In this document: one piece after another, positions 34,461 to 43,172 of the stretch | Numbering within the stretch: the stretch's first letter is position 1 | Layout of the letters: every line of letters begins with the position of its first letter | Source of the DNA: Mycobacterium sp. 852002-10029_SCH5224772 | GTDB taxonomy: Bacteria > Actinomycetota > Actinomycetes > Mycobacteriales > Mycobacteriaceae | Reading direction: 5' to 3' | DNA length: 64,000 nt | Assembly: GCF_001667315.1 (NCBI RefSeq) | Contig: NZ_LZHT01000015.1 | Coordinates: 186,001 to 250,000 of the forward strand | The notes under the pieces: generated by a model | Databases searched by the model: none | What the model saw: the letters and a program-made list of their open reading frames with translations, nothing else | What the model was told of the DNA's origin: nothing | Translations under genes and position numbers: made by a program

Positions 34461-35004
34461 ACGCGCCGGTCTCCCCAGAGCGGAGGACTGTGCTTGTCAA
34501 TCGCGACTGTGCTTGTCAATCGCGCGCGTCGTGGATTTTACGACGGACACGACTCGAAAATCGCCATTTGTATTCTCTTTGACACTACGCAGCTGAGGTA
34601 ATCAGTGGACTCAAAGGGCGGAGATCTTAAGTAGTGTGGATCCTACGAATAAAGACCATCATAGCGGATTGAGCTCGTTGAACGATTAACATCGACGCTT
34701 CGAGATGCCGCTCGAAGAAGACGCTAGCCGCTGCGGGTTTTCATCCCTCCGTATATCAACCCAGGATGGAAATTCTTGCGTTAGCGTGTGATGAATTGAC
34801 GAGTGCATTGCTCGAACCGGGCCGTCCAGCCACGACTGTGACGCTGCCGTCACACTCGGCGTCGAACGTGACGCCAGCGTCGCACTCGGCAGCCCGAGAC
34901 GCAGCCCGGCACGCATCAACGCCCCCACGCCATCTGCCCGATAGGGTTGGGGATCGGGCACCCGCCGGGTCACCAGGCAGCACAGCGATCTAGGAGGTTG
35001 GGCG
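34461..35004. other. A+T-rich non-coding scar between immunity gene and serB1
   Basis: No credible gene in these 544 bases. Sampled 60-base stretches have 42-47% G+C, against about 65% nearby. It holds a 19-base tandem duplication (separate entry), a small hairpin cttcgag-atgccg-ctcgaag (34698-34717), and at 34838-34891 two imperfect copies of a unit around gtgacg-cc-gtcacactcggc. ORFs of 75 and 117 codons crossing it have no recognisable features. The last bases carry the serB1 ribosome-binding site (aggaggt). Confidence 0.6.
34486..34523. repeat. Exact 19-base tandem duplication
   Basis: The unit gactgtgcttgtcaatcgc occurs at 34486-34504 and again immediately at 34505-34523, about 25 bases after the immunity gene stop. 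Confidence 0.9.
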
Positions 35005-35916
35005 ATGACTTCCTTTGACCCGGTCAACGCGGACCACACCGGTTACGTTGACTTGGAGTCGCTGGGCGCGGACGCCAGCGCGGCCCGCGCGATCGAGGGC
35101 ATGCACGAAGATGCCGCCGCCGCCCCGGACCGTCCGCAACCCCCGATCGACCTCACCGCCGCCGCCTTCTTCGACGTCGACAACACCCTGGTGCAGGGCT
35201 CCTCGGCGGTCCACTTCGGCCGTGGGCTGGCCACGCGCAACTACTTCACCTATCGCGATGTGCTCGGATTCATCTACGCCCAGGCCAAGTTTCAGGTCCT
35301 CGGGAAGGAAAACAGCGACGACGTCGCCGCGGGCCGGCGCAAGGCGCTCGCGTTCATCGAGGGTCGATCGGTCGAGCAGCTGGTGGCCCTGGGCGAGGAA
35401 ATCTACGACGAGATCATCGCCGACAAGATCTGGCCCGGCACCCGCGAGCTGACCCAAATGCATCTGGACGCCGGCCAGCAGGTGTGGCTGATCACGGCCA
35501 CACCCTACGAACTCGCCGCAACCATTGCCCGGCGACTCGGCCTGACCGGCGCGCTGGGCACCGTTGCGGAATCGGTCGACGGCGTCTTCACCGGCAGGCT
35601 GGTCGGCGACATCCTGCACGGCACCGGCAAGGCACACGCGGTGCGGTCGCTGGCAATTCGCGAGGGGCTCAACCTGAAACGCTGCACTGCCTACTCCGAC
35701 AGCTACAACGACGTGCCCATGCTGTCGCTGGTCGGGACCGCGGTCGCCATCAATCCCGACGCCCGCCTGCGCGCCCTGGCCCGGGAGCGCGGATGGGAGA
35801 TTCGCGACTTCCGCACCGCCCGCAAAGCGGCCCGGATCGGGGTGCCATCCGCGTTGGCGCTCGGCGCTGCCGGTGGTGCGCTGGCCGCGGTGGCCTCTCG
35901 CCGGCAATCACGCTGA
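35005..35916 (+). CDS. serB1: HAD-IB hydrolase, phosphoserine phosphatase-like SerB1
   Basis: A 303-residue HAD-superfamily phosphatase corresponding to Rv0505c (serB1), though shorter than the annotated M. tuberculosis protein as I recall it. The nucleophile motif is [10 protein letters not shown] (around residue 57), motif II in [11 protein letters not shown], and motif III/IV in [14 protein letters not shown] with the Mg-binding aspartates. A hydrophobic C-terminal stretch ([16 protein letters not shown]) suggests membrane attachment. An aggagg site precedes the ATG. The substrate may be a phospholipid or phosphoserine; the name is by homology only. Confidence 0.88.
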   Translation: MTSFDPVNADHTGYVDLESLGADASAARAIEGMHEDAAAAPDRPQPPIDLTAAAFFDVDNTLVQGSSAVHFGRGLATRNYFTYRDVLGFIYAQAKFQVLGKENSDDVAAGRRKALAFIEGRSVEQLVALGEEIYDEIIADKIWPGTRELTQMHLDAGQQVWLITATPYELAATIARRLGLTGALGTVAESVDGVFTGRLVGDILHGTGKAHAVRSLAIREGLNLKRCTAYSDSYNDVPMLSLVGTAVAINPDARLRALARERGWEIRDFRTARKAARIGVPSALALGAAGGALAAVASRRQSR

Positions 35917-35960
35917 TAAGCTGCGCCGCGCAGACACCTTCGAGCGGAGAGCACAGCGGC

Positions 35961-36482
35961 ATGACAGTCCCCAAAGAAGCCGAAGGACTCATCGGCAGCC
36001 ACTACCGCGCACCGGACTACTTCGAGGTCGGTCGCGAAAAGATCCGTGAGTTCGCGCTGGCGATCAAAGACGACCACCCGGCGCATTTCGACGAGAATGA
36101 GTCTACGGAAGCGGGGTACCCCGCGATGGTGGCTCCGCTGACGTTCCTCGCTATCGCCGGGCGCCGCGTTCAGCTGGAGATCTTTACCAAGTTCAGCATC
36201 CCCATCAACATCGCCAGGGTCATCCACCGCGACCAGAAGTTCAAGTTCCACCGGCCGATCCTGGCGCACGATAGGCTTTTTTTCGACACCTACCTAGACT
36301 CGGTGATTGAGTCCCACGGCACCGTGCTCGCGGAGATCCGCAGCGAAGTGACCGATGCCGATGGAGAGCCGATCGTCACCAGCGTTGTGACAATGCTGGG
36401 GGAAGCCGCAAATCAGGCCGAGACCGAAGCAACGGCCGCGGCAGTTGCATCAATATCCGCAGGGAAGTTAGGGGCGTCGTAA
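35961..36482 (+). CDS. HadA-like (3R)-hydroxyacyl dehydratase-fold protein
   Basis: A 173-residue single hot-dog protein of the MaoC/HadA group, corresponding to Rv0504c. The N-terminus [19 protein letters not shown] followed by DHPAHFDE and [11 protein letters not shown] is the pattern of the HadA (Rv0635) subunit of the mycolate FAS-II dehydratase. HadA-type subunits lack their own catalytic dyad and need a partner. The stop codon abuts the cmaA2 start with no gap, which links it to mycolic acid modification. The upstream in-frame extension overlaps serB1 and is rejected. Confidence 0.83.
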   Translation: MTVPKEAEGLIGSHYRAPDYFEVGREKIREFALAIKDDHPAHFDENESTEAGYPAMVAPLTFLAIAGRRVQLEIFTKFSIPINIARVIHRDQKFKFHRPILAHDRLFFDTYLDSVIESHGTVLAEIRSEVTDADGEPIVTSVVTMLGEAANQAETEATAAAVASISAGKLGAS

Positions 36483-37406
36483 ATGTCACCACAGGGGGAA
36501 ACGGGAACGCAGCTGCATCCGCCGGTCGAGGCCGTGCGATCCCACTACGACAAGTCGAACGAGTTCTTCAAGCTTTGGCTTGACCCGTCAATGACCTACA
36601 GCTGCGGCTACTTCGACGAGAATCCGGATCCGCAGAATCTGACCAAGACGCTCGAAGAGGCTCAGTACGCCAAGCGCAAGCTTGCCCTGGACAAGCTCAA
36701 CCTCGAGCCCGGCATGACGCTGCTCGACATCGGCAGCGGCTGGGGCTCGACGATGCGCCACGCGGTGGCCGAGTACGACGTCAACGTGATCGGCTTGACG
36801 CTGAGCGAGAACCAGTACGCCCATTGCGTGGCCGAGTTCGAAAAGATGGACAGCCCCCGCCGTAAAGAGGTGCGGATCCAGGGCTGGGAGGAATACGACG
36901 ACGAGCCGATCGACCGGATCGTGTCGCTGGGCGCATTCGAGCACTTCGCCGACGGCGCGGGTGACGCGGGGTACGAGCGTTACGCCACCTTCTTCAAGAA
37001 GTATTACGACCTGCTGCCCGACGACGGCCGCATGCTGCTGCACTCGATCGTGGTCCCCAGCCGCGAAGAGGGCAACGCGATGGGCTTGAAGGTGAACATG
37101 ACCCTGCTGCGGTTCATCAGCTTCATATTGAAGGAGATCTACCCGGGCGGAAAGCTGCCCCAGGTCGACCTGGTCGACAAGTACTCCACCGACGCGGGTT
37201 TCAAGATCGAGCGACACCACTTCATCGGCAAGAACTACGTTCCGACGCTGACCGCCTGGGCGGATGCCCTCGAGGCGCATAAGGACGAGGCGATTGCCCT
37301 GAAGGGGCAGGAAACCTACGACATCTACTTGAAGTATCTGCGGGGCTGCTCGGACCTGTTCCGTGACGGGTACACGAACGTCTGCCAGTTCACCATGGTC
37401 AAGTAG
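36483..37406 (+). CDS. cmaA2: Cyclopropane mycolic acid synthase CmaA2
   Basis: A 307-residue SAM-dependent methyltransferase that adds the trans-cyclopropane (or cis, depending on species) to mycolic acids. Recognised from [27 protein letters not shown], the SAM loop [44 protein letters not shown] and the ending DVCQFT-like [10 protein letters not shown]. The FADGAG insertion is typical of CmaA2 rather than PcaA. The SAM loop reads GSGWG where most paralogues have GCGWG, and there is a small insertion after YFDE (NPDPQN). Corresponds to Rv0503c. Confidence 0.9.
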   Translation: MSPQGETGTQLHPPVEAVRSHYDKSNEFFKLWLDPSMTYSCGYFDENPDPQNLTKTLEEAQYAKRKLALDKLNLEPGMTLLDIGSGWGSTMRHAVAEYDVNVIGLTLSENQYAHCVAEFEKMDSPRRKEVRIQGWEEYDDEPIDRIVSLGAFEHFADGAGDAGYERYATFFKKYYDLLPDDGRMLLHSIVVPSREEGNAMGLKVNMTLLRFISFILKEIYPGGKLPQVDLVDKYSTDAGFKIERHHFIGKNYVPTLTAWADALEAHKDEAIALKGQETYDIYLKYLRGCSDLFRDGYTNVCQFTMVK

Positions 37407-37421
37407 CCGCTCGCGCGCACT

Positions 37422-37452
37422 AGCGCCCCGGTGCCATTGGCGCCGGGGCGCT
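37422..37452. terminator. Bidirectional hairpin terminator
   Basis: A 14-base-pair stem, agcgccccggtgcc (37422-37435) with ggcgccggggcgct (37439-37452), closed by a 3-base loop, with one G-T pair. It lies 15 bases after the cmaA2 stop and is followed by ttgctt. It separates cmaA2 from the convergent acyltransferase gene. Confidence 0.8.
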
Positions 37453-37547
37453 TTGCTTGCCCGCCACAGGCCGAGCGTCGGCTTGTTGCGCCGAAAGCTC
37501 GGAAAGCGCCCCCACGCTGGGTGCTACGCGCGGCCGCGCAGGCCCCG

Positions 37548-38612
37548 TTAGCCGAAGAAGATGTTGCGGCGGCCGGCGAGCAACCGGTACAGCGTCTGCT
37601 GGATGGTCTCTCGCACCTGGTCGGTCACCTCGAAGGTGACCATCGGGTCGTCGGCGTCCGACGCCGCGTAGTCGTCGGTGTAAATCGGCTCACCGAATGC
37701 GATGTGCCACTTGGATGGCAGCGGCACCAGCCCCATCGGCCCGGCCAACGGGAAGAGCGGCGTGATCGGGAAGTACGGCAGCCCGAACAGCCGTGCCAGC
37801 AGCTTGACGTCGGTCAGCATCGGGTAGATCTCTTCGGAACCGATGATCGAGCAGGGGATGATCGGCGCCTTGGTCCGCAGCGCCGCGGTGACGAATCCGC
37901 CGCGGCCGAACCGCTGCAGCCGGTAGCGGTCCTCGAAACGCTTCCCCAGCCCCTTGTACCCCTCGGGGAACACGGCGGTCAGCTCGCCGGCGGCGAGCAG
38001 CCGGTGCGCGTCCGTCGTGCAGGCCATGGTGTGGCCGGCCTTGCGGGCCGCTTCGCCGACCACGGGCAGGTCGAACACCATGTCGGCGGCGAGCAGTCGC
38101 AGCTCGCGATGCGCGGCGTGTTCGTCGTGCACGGCCACCGACAGCATCAACCCGTCGAACGGCAGCACCCCGGCGTGATTGGCGACCACCAGCGCGGCGC
38201 CGTCGGCGGGCAGGTTCTCGATCCCGCTGACCTCGACGCGGAACCACGACCGGAAGAACAGCCGCAGCAACGGCCGGACGATCGCGCTGTTGAAGTGCGG
38301 ATCGAAGCCGAACTCGTCGACGGTGTAGTCGCCCGTCAGCCGCTGGCGGAGGAATCCGGCAACCGACGCGACGCGCTGCGCCAGCTCATTCAGCGGCACC
38401 TCGGCGGACGATCCCCCCGCGGCACGCCGGTGCTCGTCGATTTCGCGAACCACCGCGGCGATCTGCTCCGCGGACGCGGAGCCGCGCGGATCGGACATCA
38501 TCGAGGGATGCTGGCGAGCAGCCTCTGCCCTCTGATCGGCTCTCCGGCGCGCTGCTACCCGGCCCCGATTAGTGTGCAGCGGAATGACATTCGCTCTGGT
38601 TTCACCCGCCAC
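37548..38612 (-). CDS. PlsC-type glycerolipid acyltransferase (Rv0502-like)
   Basis: A 354-residue acyltransferase. The catalytic NHxxxxD motif is NHAGVLPFD in the middle; AVFPEGYKGLGK provides the second glycerophosphate-binding block and IIPCSIIGSEE the third. A positively charged N-terminus precedes the domain. The GTG at 38612 is preferred because AGGTAGG lies just upstream; a GTG at 38636 would overlap the galE2 stop. It follows galE2 after 5 bases, forming an operon as for Rv0502-Rv0501. The acyl acceptor is unknown. Confidence 0.83.
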   Translation of the reverse strand: MAGETRANVIPLHTNRGRVAARRRADQRAEAARQHPSMMSDPRGSASAEQIAAVVREIDEHRRAAGGSSAEVPLNELAQRVASVAGFLRQRLTGDYTVDEFGFDPHFNSAIVRPLLRLFFRSWFRVEVSGIENLPADGAALVVANHAGVLPFDGLMLSVAVHDEHAAHRELRLLAADMVFDLPVVGEAARKAGHTMACTTDAHRLLAAGELTAVFPEGYKGLGKRFEDRYRLQRFGRGGFVTAALRTKAPIIPCSIIGSEEIYPMLTDVKLLARLFGLPYFPITPLFPLAGPMGLVPLPSKWHIAFGEPIYTDDYAASDADDPMVTFEVTDQVRETIQQTLYRLLAGRRNIFFG

Positions 38613-38617
38613 GATAC

Positions 38618-39745
38618 CTACCTGACCCCACCCCACGGAATTGGATTTCGGCTACCCCAGCGCTGGGCCAGGGATATGGCGCGACCTTCCAAGGAGCGTA
38701 CCCGATGTGGGTCGATTATGGGAGTCAGGCCTCGGCCGCGAACGTAGTCGTCAAAGGCCTCCGCCGTCGTCCATTTCGGCTGGTAGTCGAGTTCTGAGCG
38801 CATCCGGCTGGTGTCCATGACGCGCCCATAGCTCAAATAATCAAACTGATCGCGACTGATCTCGTTGTAGCGGTTGGCCCGGCGCAACGAATCCAGTGCC
38901 CAGACACCGAAACCCGGTACGGGCAAAGGGATCCGGCCGGCCCGACGGATCGCCTGCGACAGCATGATGATGCCGTCGGCGCCGATGTTGAACGTTCCCG
39001 CCTTGCCGGCCATCGCCGCGCGCTCCAGCGCACCGAGGGCATCCTGCTCGTGCAGCAGCTGCAGGCGGGCGTCGCGGCCGAAGATCGTCGGCACCAAAGG
39101 CCCGGCGAGATAACGCGACAGCGTGGTGTCCATCGCCGGGCCGATCATGTTGGCCAGCCGCAAGATCGTCACGGCGATGTCGGGCCGGCGCCGTCCCAAC
39201 CCGCGGGCATAGGCCTCGATGTCGAGGCTGTCCTTGGCAAAACCGTCGCGGAAGGGCCGACGGCTGGTGCTGTCCTCGGTGAACATCACCGGATCGTGGG
39301 CGCTCGAACCGTAAACCTCCGACGTCGACTTGAGCACCACCCGGCGCACCGAGGGCGCCTTTTGGCAGGCCGCGAACAGCTGCATCGCGCCCATCACGTT
39401 GATCTCTTTGAGCGCCGCCGTGCCGCCGGACCGCGGCGCGTACGACGCGGCCGCCGCATGCACCACCGTGTCGACGTCGCCGTTCCGAATCACCTTGGCA
39501 ATAAAGGGATTTCGGATGTCGGCGCGGACGAACTCGGCGCGTCCCATCCGGCGCAGCATGTCCTTGCTGGGGGCGATCGCGTCCACCGCGATGACCCCCT
39601 TGATCATCGGGTTCTGCGCGAGCCGAGCCGTCAGGTAGCCGCCCAGAAATCGGCAGGCCCCGGTGACCAGCACGATTTTCGGGTAATGCGCCGCGTTGCC
39701 GGCGGTGTCGTCCGGCCCGGTGTTCTCCCCATTCGACGCATCCAC
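38618..39745 (-). CDS. galE2: NAD-epimerase-fold protein GalE2, degenerate active site
   Basis: A 375-residue extended-SDR-fold protein corresponding to Rv0501 (galE2). The Rossmann loop reads VTGACRFLGGYL, with Arg where the second glycine of TGxxGxxG should be. The region where Tyr-x-x-x-Lys is expected reads FAKDSLDIE, with Phe and Ser in place of the catalytic Tyr and Lys. STSEVYGSS is present. UDP-galactose epimerase activity therefore looks unlikely; a binding or regulatory role or an altered reaction is more plausible. Same departures occur in my memory of the M. tuberculosis protein, so they are not a local decay. Confidence 0.85.
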   Translation of the reverse strand: MDASNGENTGPDDTAGNAAHYPKIVLVTGACRFLGGYLTARLAQNPMIKGVIAVDAIAPSKDMLRRMGRAEFVRADIRNPFIAKVIRNGDVDTVVHAAAASYAPRSGGTAALKEINVMGAMQLFAACQKAPSVRRVVLKSTSEVYGSSAHDPVMFTEDSTSRRPFRDGFAKDSLDIEAYARGLGRRRPDIAVTILRLANMIGPAMDTTLSRYLAGPLVPTIFGRDARLQLLHEQDALGALERAAMAGKAGTFNIGADGIIMLSQAIRRAGRIPLPVPGFGVWALDSLRRANRYNEISRDQFDYLSYGRVMDTSRMRSELDYQPKWTTAEAFDDYVRGRGLTPIIDPHRVRSLEGRAISLAQRWGSRNPIPWGGVR

Positions 39746-39781
39746 CCGAACAGCCTAGCGGTCGGCGAGACGGCCGCACTA

Positions 39782-39836
39782 CGGTACTTTGCGGGTACTT
39801 TGCGGGTACTTTGCGGGTACTTTGCGGGCACTTCGC
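39782..39836. repeat. 11-base tandem repeat array, five units
   Basis: Unit gggtactttgc: three perfect copies (39793-39825) flanked by two imperfect ones (cggtactttgc at 39782 and gggcacttcgc at 39826). It lies about 40 bases upstream of the galE2 start and downstream of the bS22 gene, so it sits in the probable galE2 promoter. It is a variable-number candidate. Confidence 0.9.
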
Positions 39837-39897
39837 GACCGGTTACGCCGTTTTTACGACGGCCTTATGACGGCCTTAAGGCGGGCCGCAGCGGGGG

Positions 39898-39999
39898 TTA
39901 CTTGCCGAGTTTTCTGCGCTGCACCCGGGTGCGACGCAGCAGCTTGCGGTGCTTCTTCTTCGACATACGCTTGCGCCGCTTCTTGATTACTGAACCCAT
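39898..39999 (-). CDS. Small ribosomal protein bS22 / AURKAIP1-COX24 domain peptide
   Basis: A 33-residue, extremely basic peptide: [18 protein letters not shown] followed by [15 protein letters not shown]. It corresponds to Rv0500B and belongs to the AURKAIP1/COX24 domain group, one member of which was found as protein bS22 in the 30S subunit of mycobacterial ribosomes. Length and sequence match the known gene. It lies upstream of galE2 on the same strand and downstream of the helix-turn-helix gene. Too short for ordinary gene finding, but the match is unmistakable. Confidence 0.92.
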
Positions 40000-40146
40000 G
40001 AACTCCGCTATCTGACCGAGACCTGCTTCAAAGCTTGGACCCGCACACTTTACCCAGCCGGACATACCCAACGCCAAACCGGCATCGCCTGACCGCCGCG
40101 CAACCGCGCAGCCAGACGCCGCCCGTGAGCGGCCACCGGTGTCAGG

Positions 40147-40404
40147 TCAGCCGGCGTCGAAGTACGACGTCTCCAGCATGTCGTGGACGGCCTTGGCGTG
40201 CACCCGGAAGGACCGGCCCACGCGGACCGCGGGTAGTTCGCCGTTGTGCACCAACCGGTAGACCGTCATCTTGGAGACCCGCATCAACGCCGCCACCTCG
40301 GCGACGGTGAGAAATTGCGTCCTGCCCTGTTGGCCATCGACGGAACTGGTGTCCCGCGGCTTACCTGCAGAATCTCGCGTTGATGGCCCATTCGTAGACG
40401 TCAT
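40147..40404 (-). CDS. Excisionase/MerR-like helix-turn-helix DNA-binding protein
   Basis: An 85-residue protein corresponding to Rv0500A. The winged helix-turn-helix is in FLTVAEVAALMRVSKMTVYR, continuing LVHNGELPAVRVGRSFRV, the typical excisionase-fold pattern in which a short wing follows the recognition helix. The N-terminal 30 residues are polar and disordered. No integrase or phage gene is nearby, so it is a chromosomal regulator rather than a mobile-element part. It lies between proC and the bS22-type gene on the same strand. Confidence 0.83.
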   Translation of the reverse strand: MTSTNGPSTRDSAGKPRDTSSVDGQQGRTQFLTVAEVAALMRVSKMTVYRLVHNGELPAVRVGRSFRVHAKAVHDMLETSYFDAG

Positions 40405-40543
40405 CGCAACCCAATCGTGTCAGGCACGCGCATGCCAGCGGCTTCCCCTCCGCTGGCACCGACACGTGCTTACAAAGAGGAGAATAGCGGGACTAATGGG
40501 GTTACTGGTACTGGTGGGGGACAATCAGTTCAAAAAACTTGGA

Positions 40544-41419
40544 TTACTCTGATGTAATTCTTAGCTGCTCAGAGCGCATTTTGGCGGCCTGAACCGCCGC
40601 ATCAACGGCCGCTCGCAGGCCGCCTCGTTCCAGCTCGCGCAGGGCGGCCGCGGTGGTGCCGCCGGGCGAGGTCACCGTCGCCCGCAGCTGCGTGGCGGTG
40701 GCGTCCACCCTCATCCCGGGCGCCTCGGCCTCGCCCGATCGGCGATCGGCGTCCATCCGCTCCAGCAGCATCGCCGCCGAGCCGGCCATGGTCTGCGCGG
40801 TCAGTTCGGCGGCCACCTCGCGGCTCAGACCCGCTGCGACGCCGGCGTCGATGAGCGCCTCCACCATCAGGAAGAAATACGCCGGACCCGAGCCCGACAG
40901 CGCGGTGACGGCGTCCATTTGGCTCTCGGGGACGCTCAGCACGCCGCCGACGGAGTCGAACAGGGCCGAGACGCCCTCGAGCTGGGGCGGGGTGACGAAC
41001 CTGCCCTTGGCCAGGGCCGTGACCCCCGCGCCGACCAGCGCCGCCGTGTTCGGCATGGCCCGCACCACCGGCGTCCCGGCCGGCAGCTTGGACTCGAAGT
41101 AGGTGATGGTGACGCCCGCCGCGACCGTGACGAACACCTGCTCGGCGGTATCGCTCTCGGCCGCGGCGGCGGCCCGCGCGACCTCCGACATCACCGACTC
41201 GACGTCGGCGGGCTTGACGGCGACCACGACGAACGACGCGTTTTCCACCGCCTCGGTCACCGAGGTGATCAGCACCGAATAGGTGTCGGCCAGATACTTG
41301 GCGCGCTCGGGAACCCGCTCGACCACCACCAGGTCTTTGACCTGCCGGCCGGCGCGCAACAGACCCGACAGCAGTGCCTCCCCGATGCTGCCGCCACCGA
41401 TGATCGCGATTCTTGCCAT
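40544..41419 (-). CDS. proC: Pyrroline-5-carboxylate reductase
   Basis: A 291-residue NAD(P)H-dependent enzyme for the last step of proline synthesis. The dinucleotide motif is IAIIGGGSIGEALLSGLL at the N-terminus; VVAVKPADVESVM and RAMPNTAALVGAG are family blocks, and the C-terminal ALSGSGPAYFFLMVEALIDAG region is the dimer and active-site segment. The start at 41419 (MARIAI) is preferred over one 7 codons upstream. Corresponds to Rv0500. Confidence 0.95.
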   Translation of the reverse strand: MARIAIIGGGSIGEALLSGLLRAGRQVKDLVVVERVPERAKYLADTYSVLITSVTEAVENASFVVVAVKPADVESVMSEVARAAAAAESDTAEQVFVTVAAGVTITYFESKLPAGTPVVRAMPNTAALVGAGVTALAKGRFVTPPQLEGVSALFDSVGGVLSVPESQMDAVTALSGSGPAYFFLMVEALIDAGVAAGLSREVAAELTAQTMAGSAAMLLERMDADRRSGEAEAPGMRVDATATQLRATVTSPGGTTAAALRELERGGLRAAVDAAVQAAKMRSEQLRITSE

Positions 41420-41446
41420 GCCGGACAGCATCGCAGACACCGCCCG

Positions 41447-42289
41447 CTAGCGAGCGGCAGGGACCAACGCCAACTGGCGGGCCTGCACCACCAGGCGGCC
41501 CAGGCTGTCGACGACGGTGTGGTCCTCGTCGAACCAGTCGTGGCCGATCTCGGTGCAGGTCGCGAGGATGCGCAGCCAGCCGTCGGCGGGCAGCCCCCGC
41601 AGAAAGGCGGTCAGCTGGATTGTGGGCGCCCAGCCGGTGCGGTCCACGGCGAAGGTCACCGGCGCCGACAGATCGCCGCACATGAGCGCGAACAGGGCGT
41701 CCGGGGCCACACCGCGGGGGCGCGCCCACATCTGGATCATCGGAGGGCGCCCGTCGGCGCGGGCCCGCATCGTCGACAGCACTGGCCGTACGTCGCAGCC
41801 CTCGCCCAGGTGCACCAGGCCGGCCAGCGGATGCCCGGGGCCGATCGGCTCGATGTCGTCCGGCGGTTCGGGCGCCATCAGGTCCAGCACCGGGTTGGCC
41901 GACAGCAGCGGTTTGGCCGCACCGTCGGGAGGAAAGTGTTCCGGCTCGCCGAGGTTGACCACGGCGTGCACCGCGGTGCGGTCGCCCTGGGTGAGTTCCA
42001 CGTCCACGACGCTGATCCGGCGGCCGCGCTTGCGGATCGACGTGACCAACTCCATCGGCCCCGGATCGGGCGCCCACAGAAAGCTCGCCGACACGGCGAC
42101 GGGCTGCTGGACCGATTCGGCCCCGCCCGACTGTGCGCCGCAGGCGGTGCGGGCGGCGTTGGCGCAGAGTGCCAGCATCGCGCCGCCGTGCACCTTGGGA
42201 CCGATGGTCCAGCGCTTGTCGAGTTCTCCTTCGTAGACGCCGGAGCCGTTTTCCCGCAACGACATTGCGGTGGTGAATAGTGCGTTCAT
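41447..42289 (-). CDS. Acyl-CoA thioesterase-like double hot-dog protein
   Basis: A 280-residue protein corresponding to Rv0499. The N-terminal hot-dog carries WTIGPKVHGGAMLALCANAA, the central helix typical of acyl-CoA thioesterases; a second related domain fills the C-terminal half (TGWAPTIQLTAFLRGLPADGW). The substrate is unknown. It lies in a minus-strand series with the TIM-barrel gene upstream (25 bases) and proC downstream (27 bases). The long upstream extension of the same frame overlaps the neighbour and is rejected. Confidence 0.78.
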   Translation of the reverse strand: MNALFTTAMSLRENGSGVYEGELDKRWTIGPKVHGGAMLALCANAARTACGAQSGGAESVQQPVAVSASFLWAPDPGPMELVTSIRKRGRRISVVDVELTQGDRTAVHAVVNLGEPEHFPPDGAAKPLLSANPVLDLMAPEPPDDIEPIGPGHPLAGLVHLGEGCDVRPVLSTMRARADGRPPMIQMWARPRGVAPDALFALMCGDLSAPVTFAVDRTGWAPTIQLTAFLRGLPADGWLRILATCTEIGHDWFDEDHTVVDSLGRLVVQARQLALVPAAR

Positions 42290-42314
42290 GGACTTTTGTG
42301 GGTCTCCTGGGTGA

Positions 42315-43157
42315 TCAGCGCAGCAGATGTGTGCGAGCGAACTGCAGCGACTCGGCGAGCATGGCTTCGCGCTCATTGGCTGAACGCGCGCTGGACGTTG
42401 ACACCTCCAGGATGACGTGCCCGGCGAAATGGGTGCCGGCCAGCATCTCGCACAGCTCCACGGTGGGTTGCGTGCCGCGCCCGGGCACCAGGTGCTCGTC
42501 GGCGGGCAGCCCGTTCCCGTCGCACAGGTGCAGATGGACCAGCCCCGCCCCCATCCGCTGCGCCATGTCCAGCGAATCGGTGCCCGCGGTCGCGGTGTGG
42601 GACAGGTCCAGCGTGTAGTGGGCGTGGTCGCCGTCGAGTGGGTCGTAGGAGGGCGCGAACGCCGAAATCGCGGCACCGGGGCCGCCGCCACGTCGGCGCA
42701 TCCGTTCCAGTGACTGACCGGCCCCGAAGAGCCGGTCCGCCCGGAACGGGAACATGTTCTCCACCGCGACCATCACGTCGCTCGACGCCTCCAGCTTCGC
42801 CACCTGCTCGCTGAACCCCTCGGCGTAGCGCCGCTGCCAGCGAAACGGGGGGTGCACGACGACGGTCTGCGCGCCCAGTTCTTCGGCGACGCGCACGCTG
42901 CGGTCCAGCTTGGTGATCGGGTTGGGGCCCCACACCCGCTGCGAGATCAGCAGGCACGGCGCGTGCACGGACAACACCGGGACGCGATAGCGCCGGGACA
43001 GCTTCTTGACGGCGGCGACGTCCTGGCTCACCGATTCGGCCCACACCATCAGCTCGACGCCGTCGTAACCCAGCCGGGCCGCGTACTCGAACGCGGCCTC
43101 GGCCCGCAACGGGTACACCGAAGCCGTGGAAAGGCCGACTTTGATGGCTGGACGCAC
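42315..43157 (-). CDS. Xylose-isomerase-like TIM-barrel protein
   Basis: A 280-residue sugar-phosphate isomerase/epimerase or endonuclease IV-fold protein corresponding to Rv0498. Metal-binding residues are suggested by VLSVHAPC, VVVHPPFRW, VAVENMFPF, YTLDLSHTA and LVHLHLCDG, spaced as in the family. The GTG start at 43157 lies 15 bases after the upstream stop. The substrate is unknown; its place between a membrane protein and a thioesterase gives no clear clue. Confidence 0.83.
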   Translation of the reverse strand: MRPAIKVGLSTASVYPLRAEAAFEYAARLGYDGVELMVWAESVSQDVAAVKKLSRRYRVPVLSVHAPCLLISQRVWGPNPITKLDRSVRVAEELGAQTVVVHPPFRWQRRYAEGFSEQVAKLEASSDVMVAVENMFPFRADRLFGAGQSLERMRRRGGGPGAAISAFAPSYDPLDGDHAHYTLDLSHTATAGTDSLDMAQRMGAGLVHLHLCDGNGLPADEHLVPGRGTQPTVELCEMLAGTHFAGHVILEVSTSSARSANEREAMLAESLQFARTHLLR

Positions 43158-43172
43158 TGGATGGGGGCGCCG

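Noticed and set aside
34686..35039. 117-codon minus-strand ORF and 75-codon + ORF (34766-34993) in the gap before serB1
   Set aside because: No ribosome-binding site or recognisable motif; they cross repeats. A gene remnant cannot be excluded.
39782..39836. CRISPR array
   Set aside because: The repeats are 11 bases, directly adjacent without spacers, and no cas genes are present.
40147..40404. Excisionase-like gene as evidence of a prophage or integrative element
   Set aside because: No integrase, att-like repeats or phage genes nearby; the gene is a conserved chromosomal regulator in mycobacteria.
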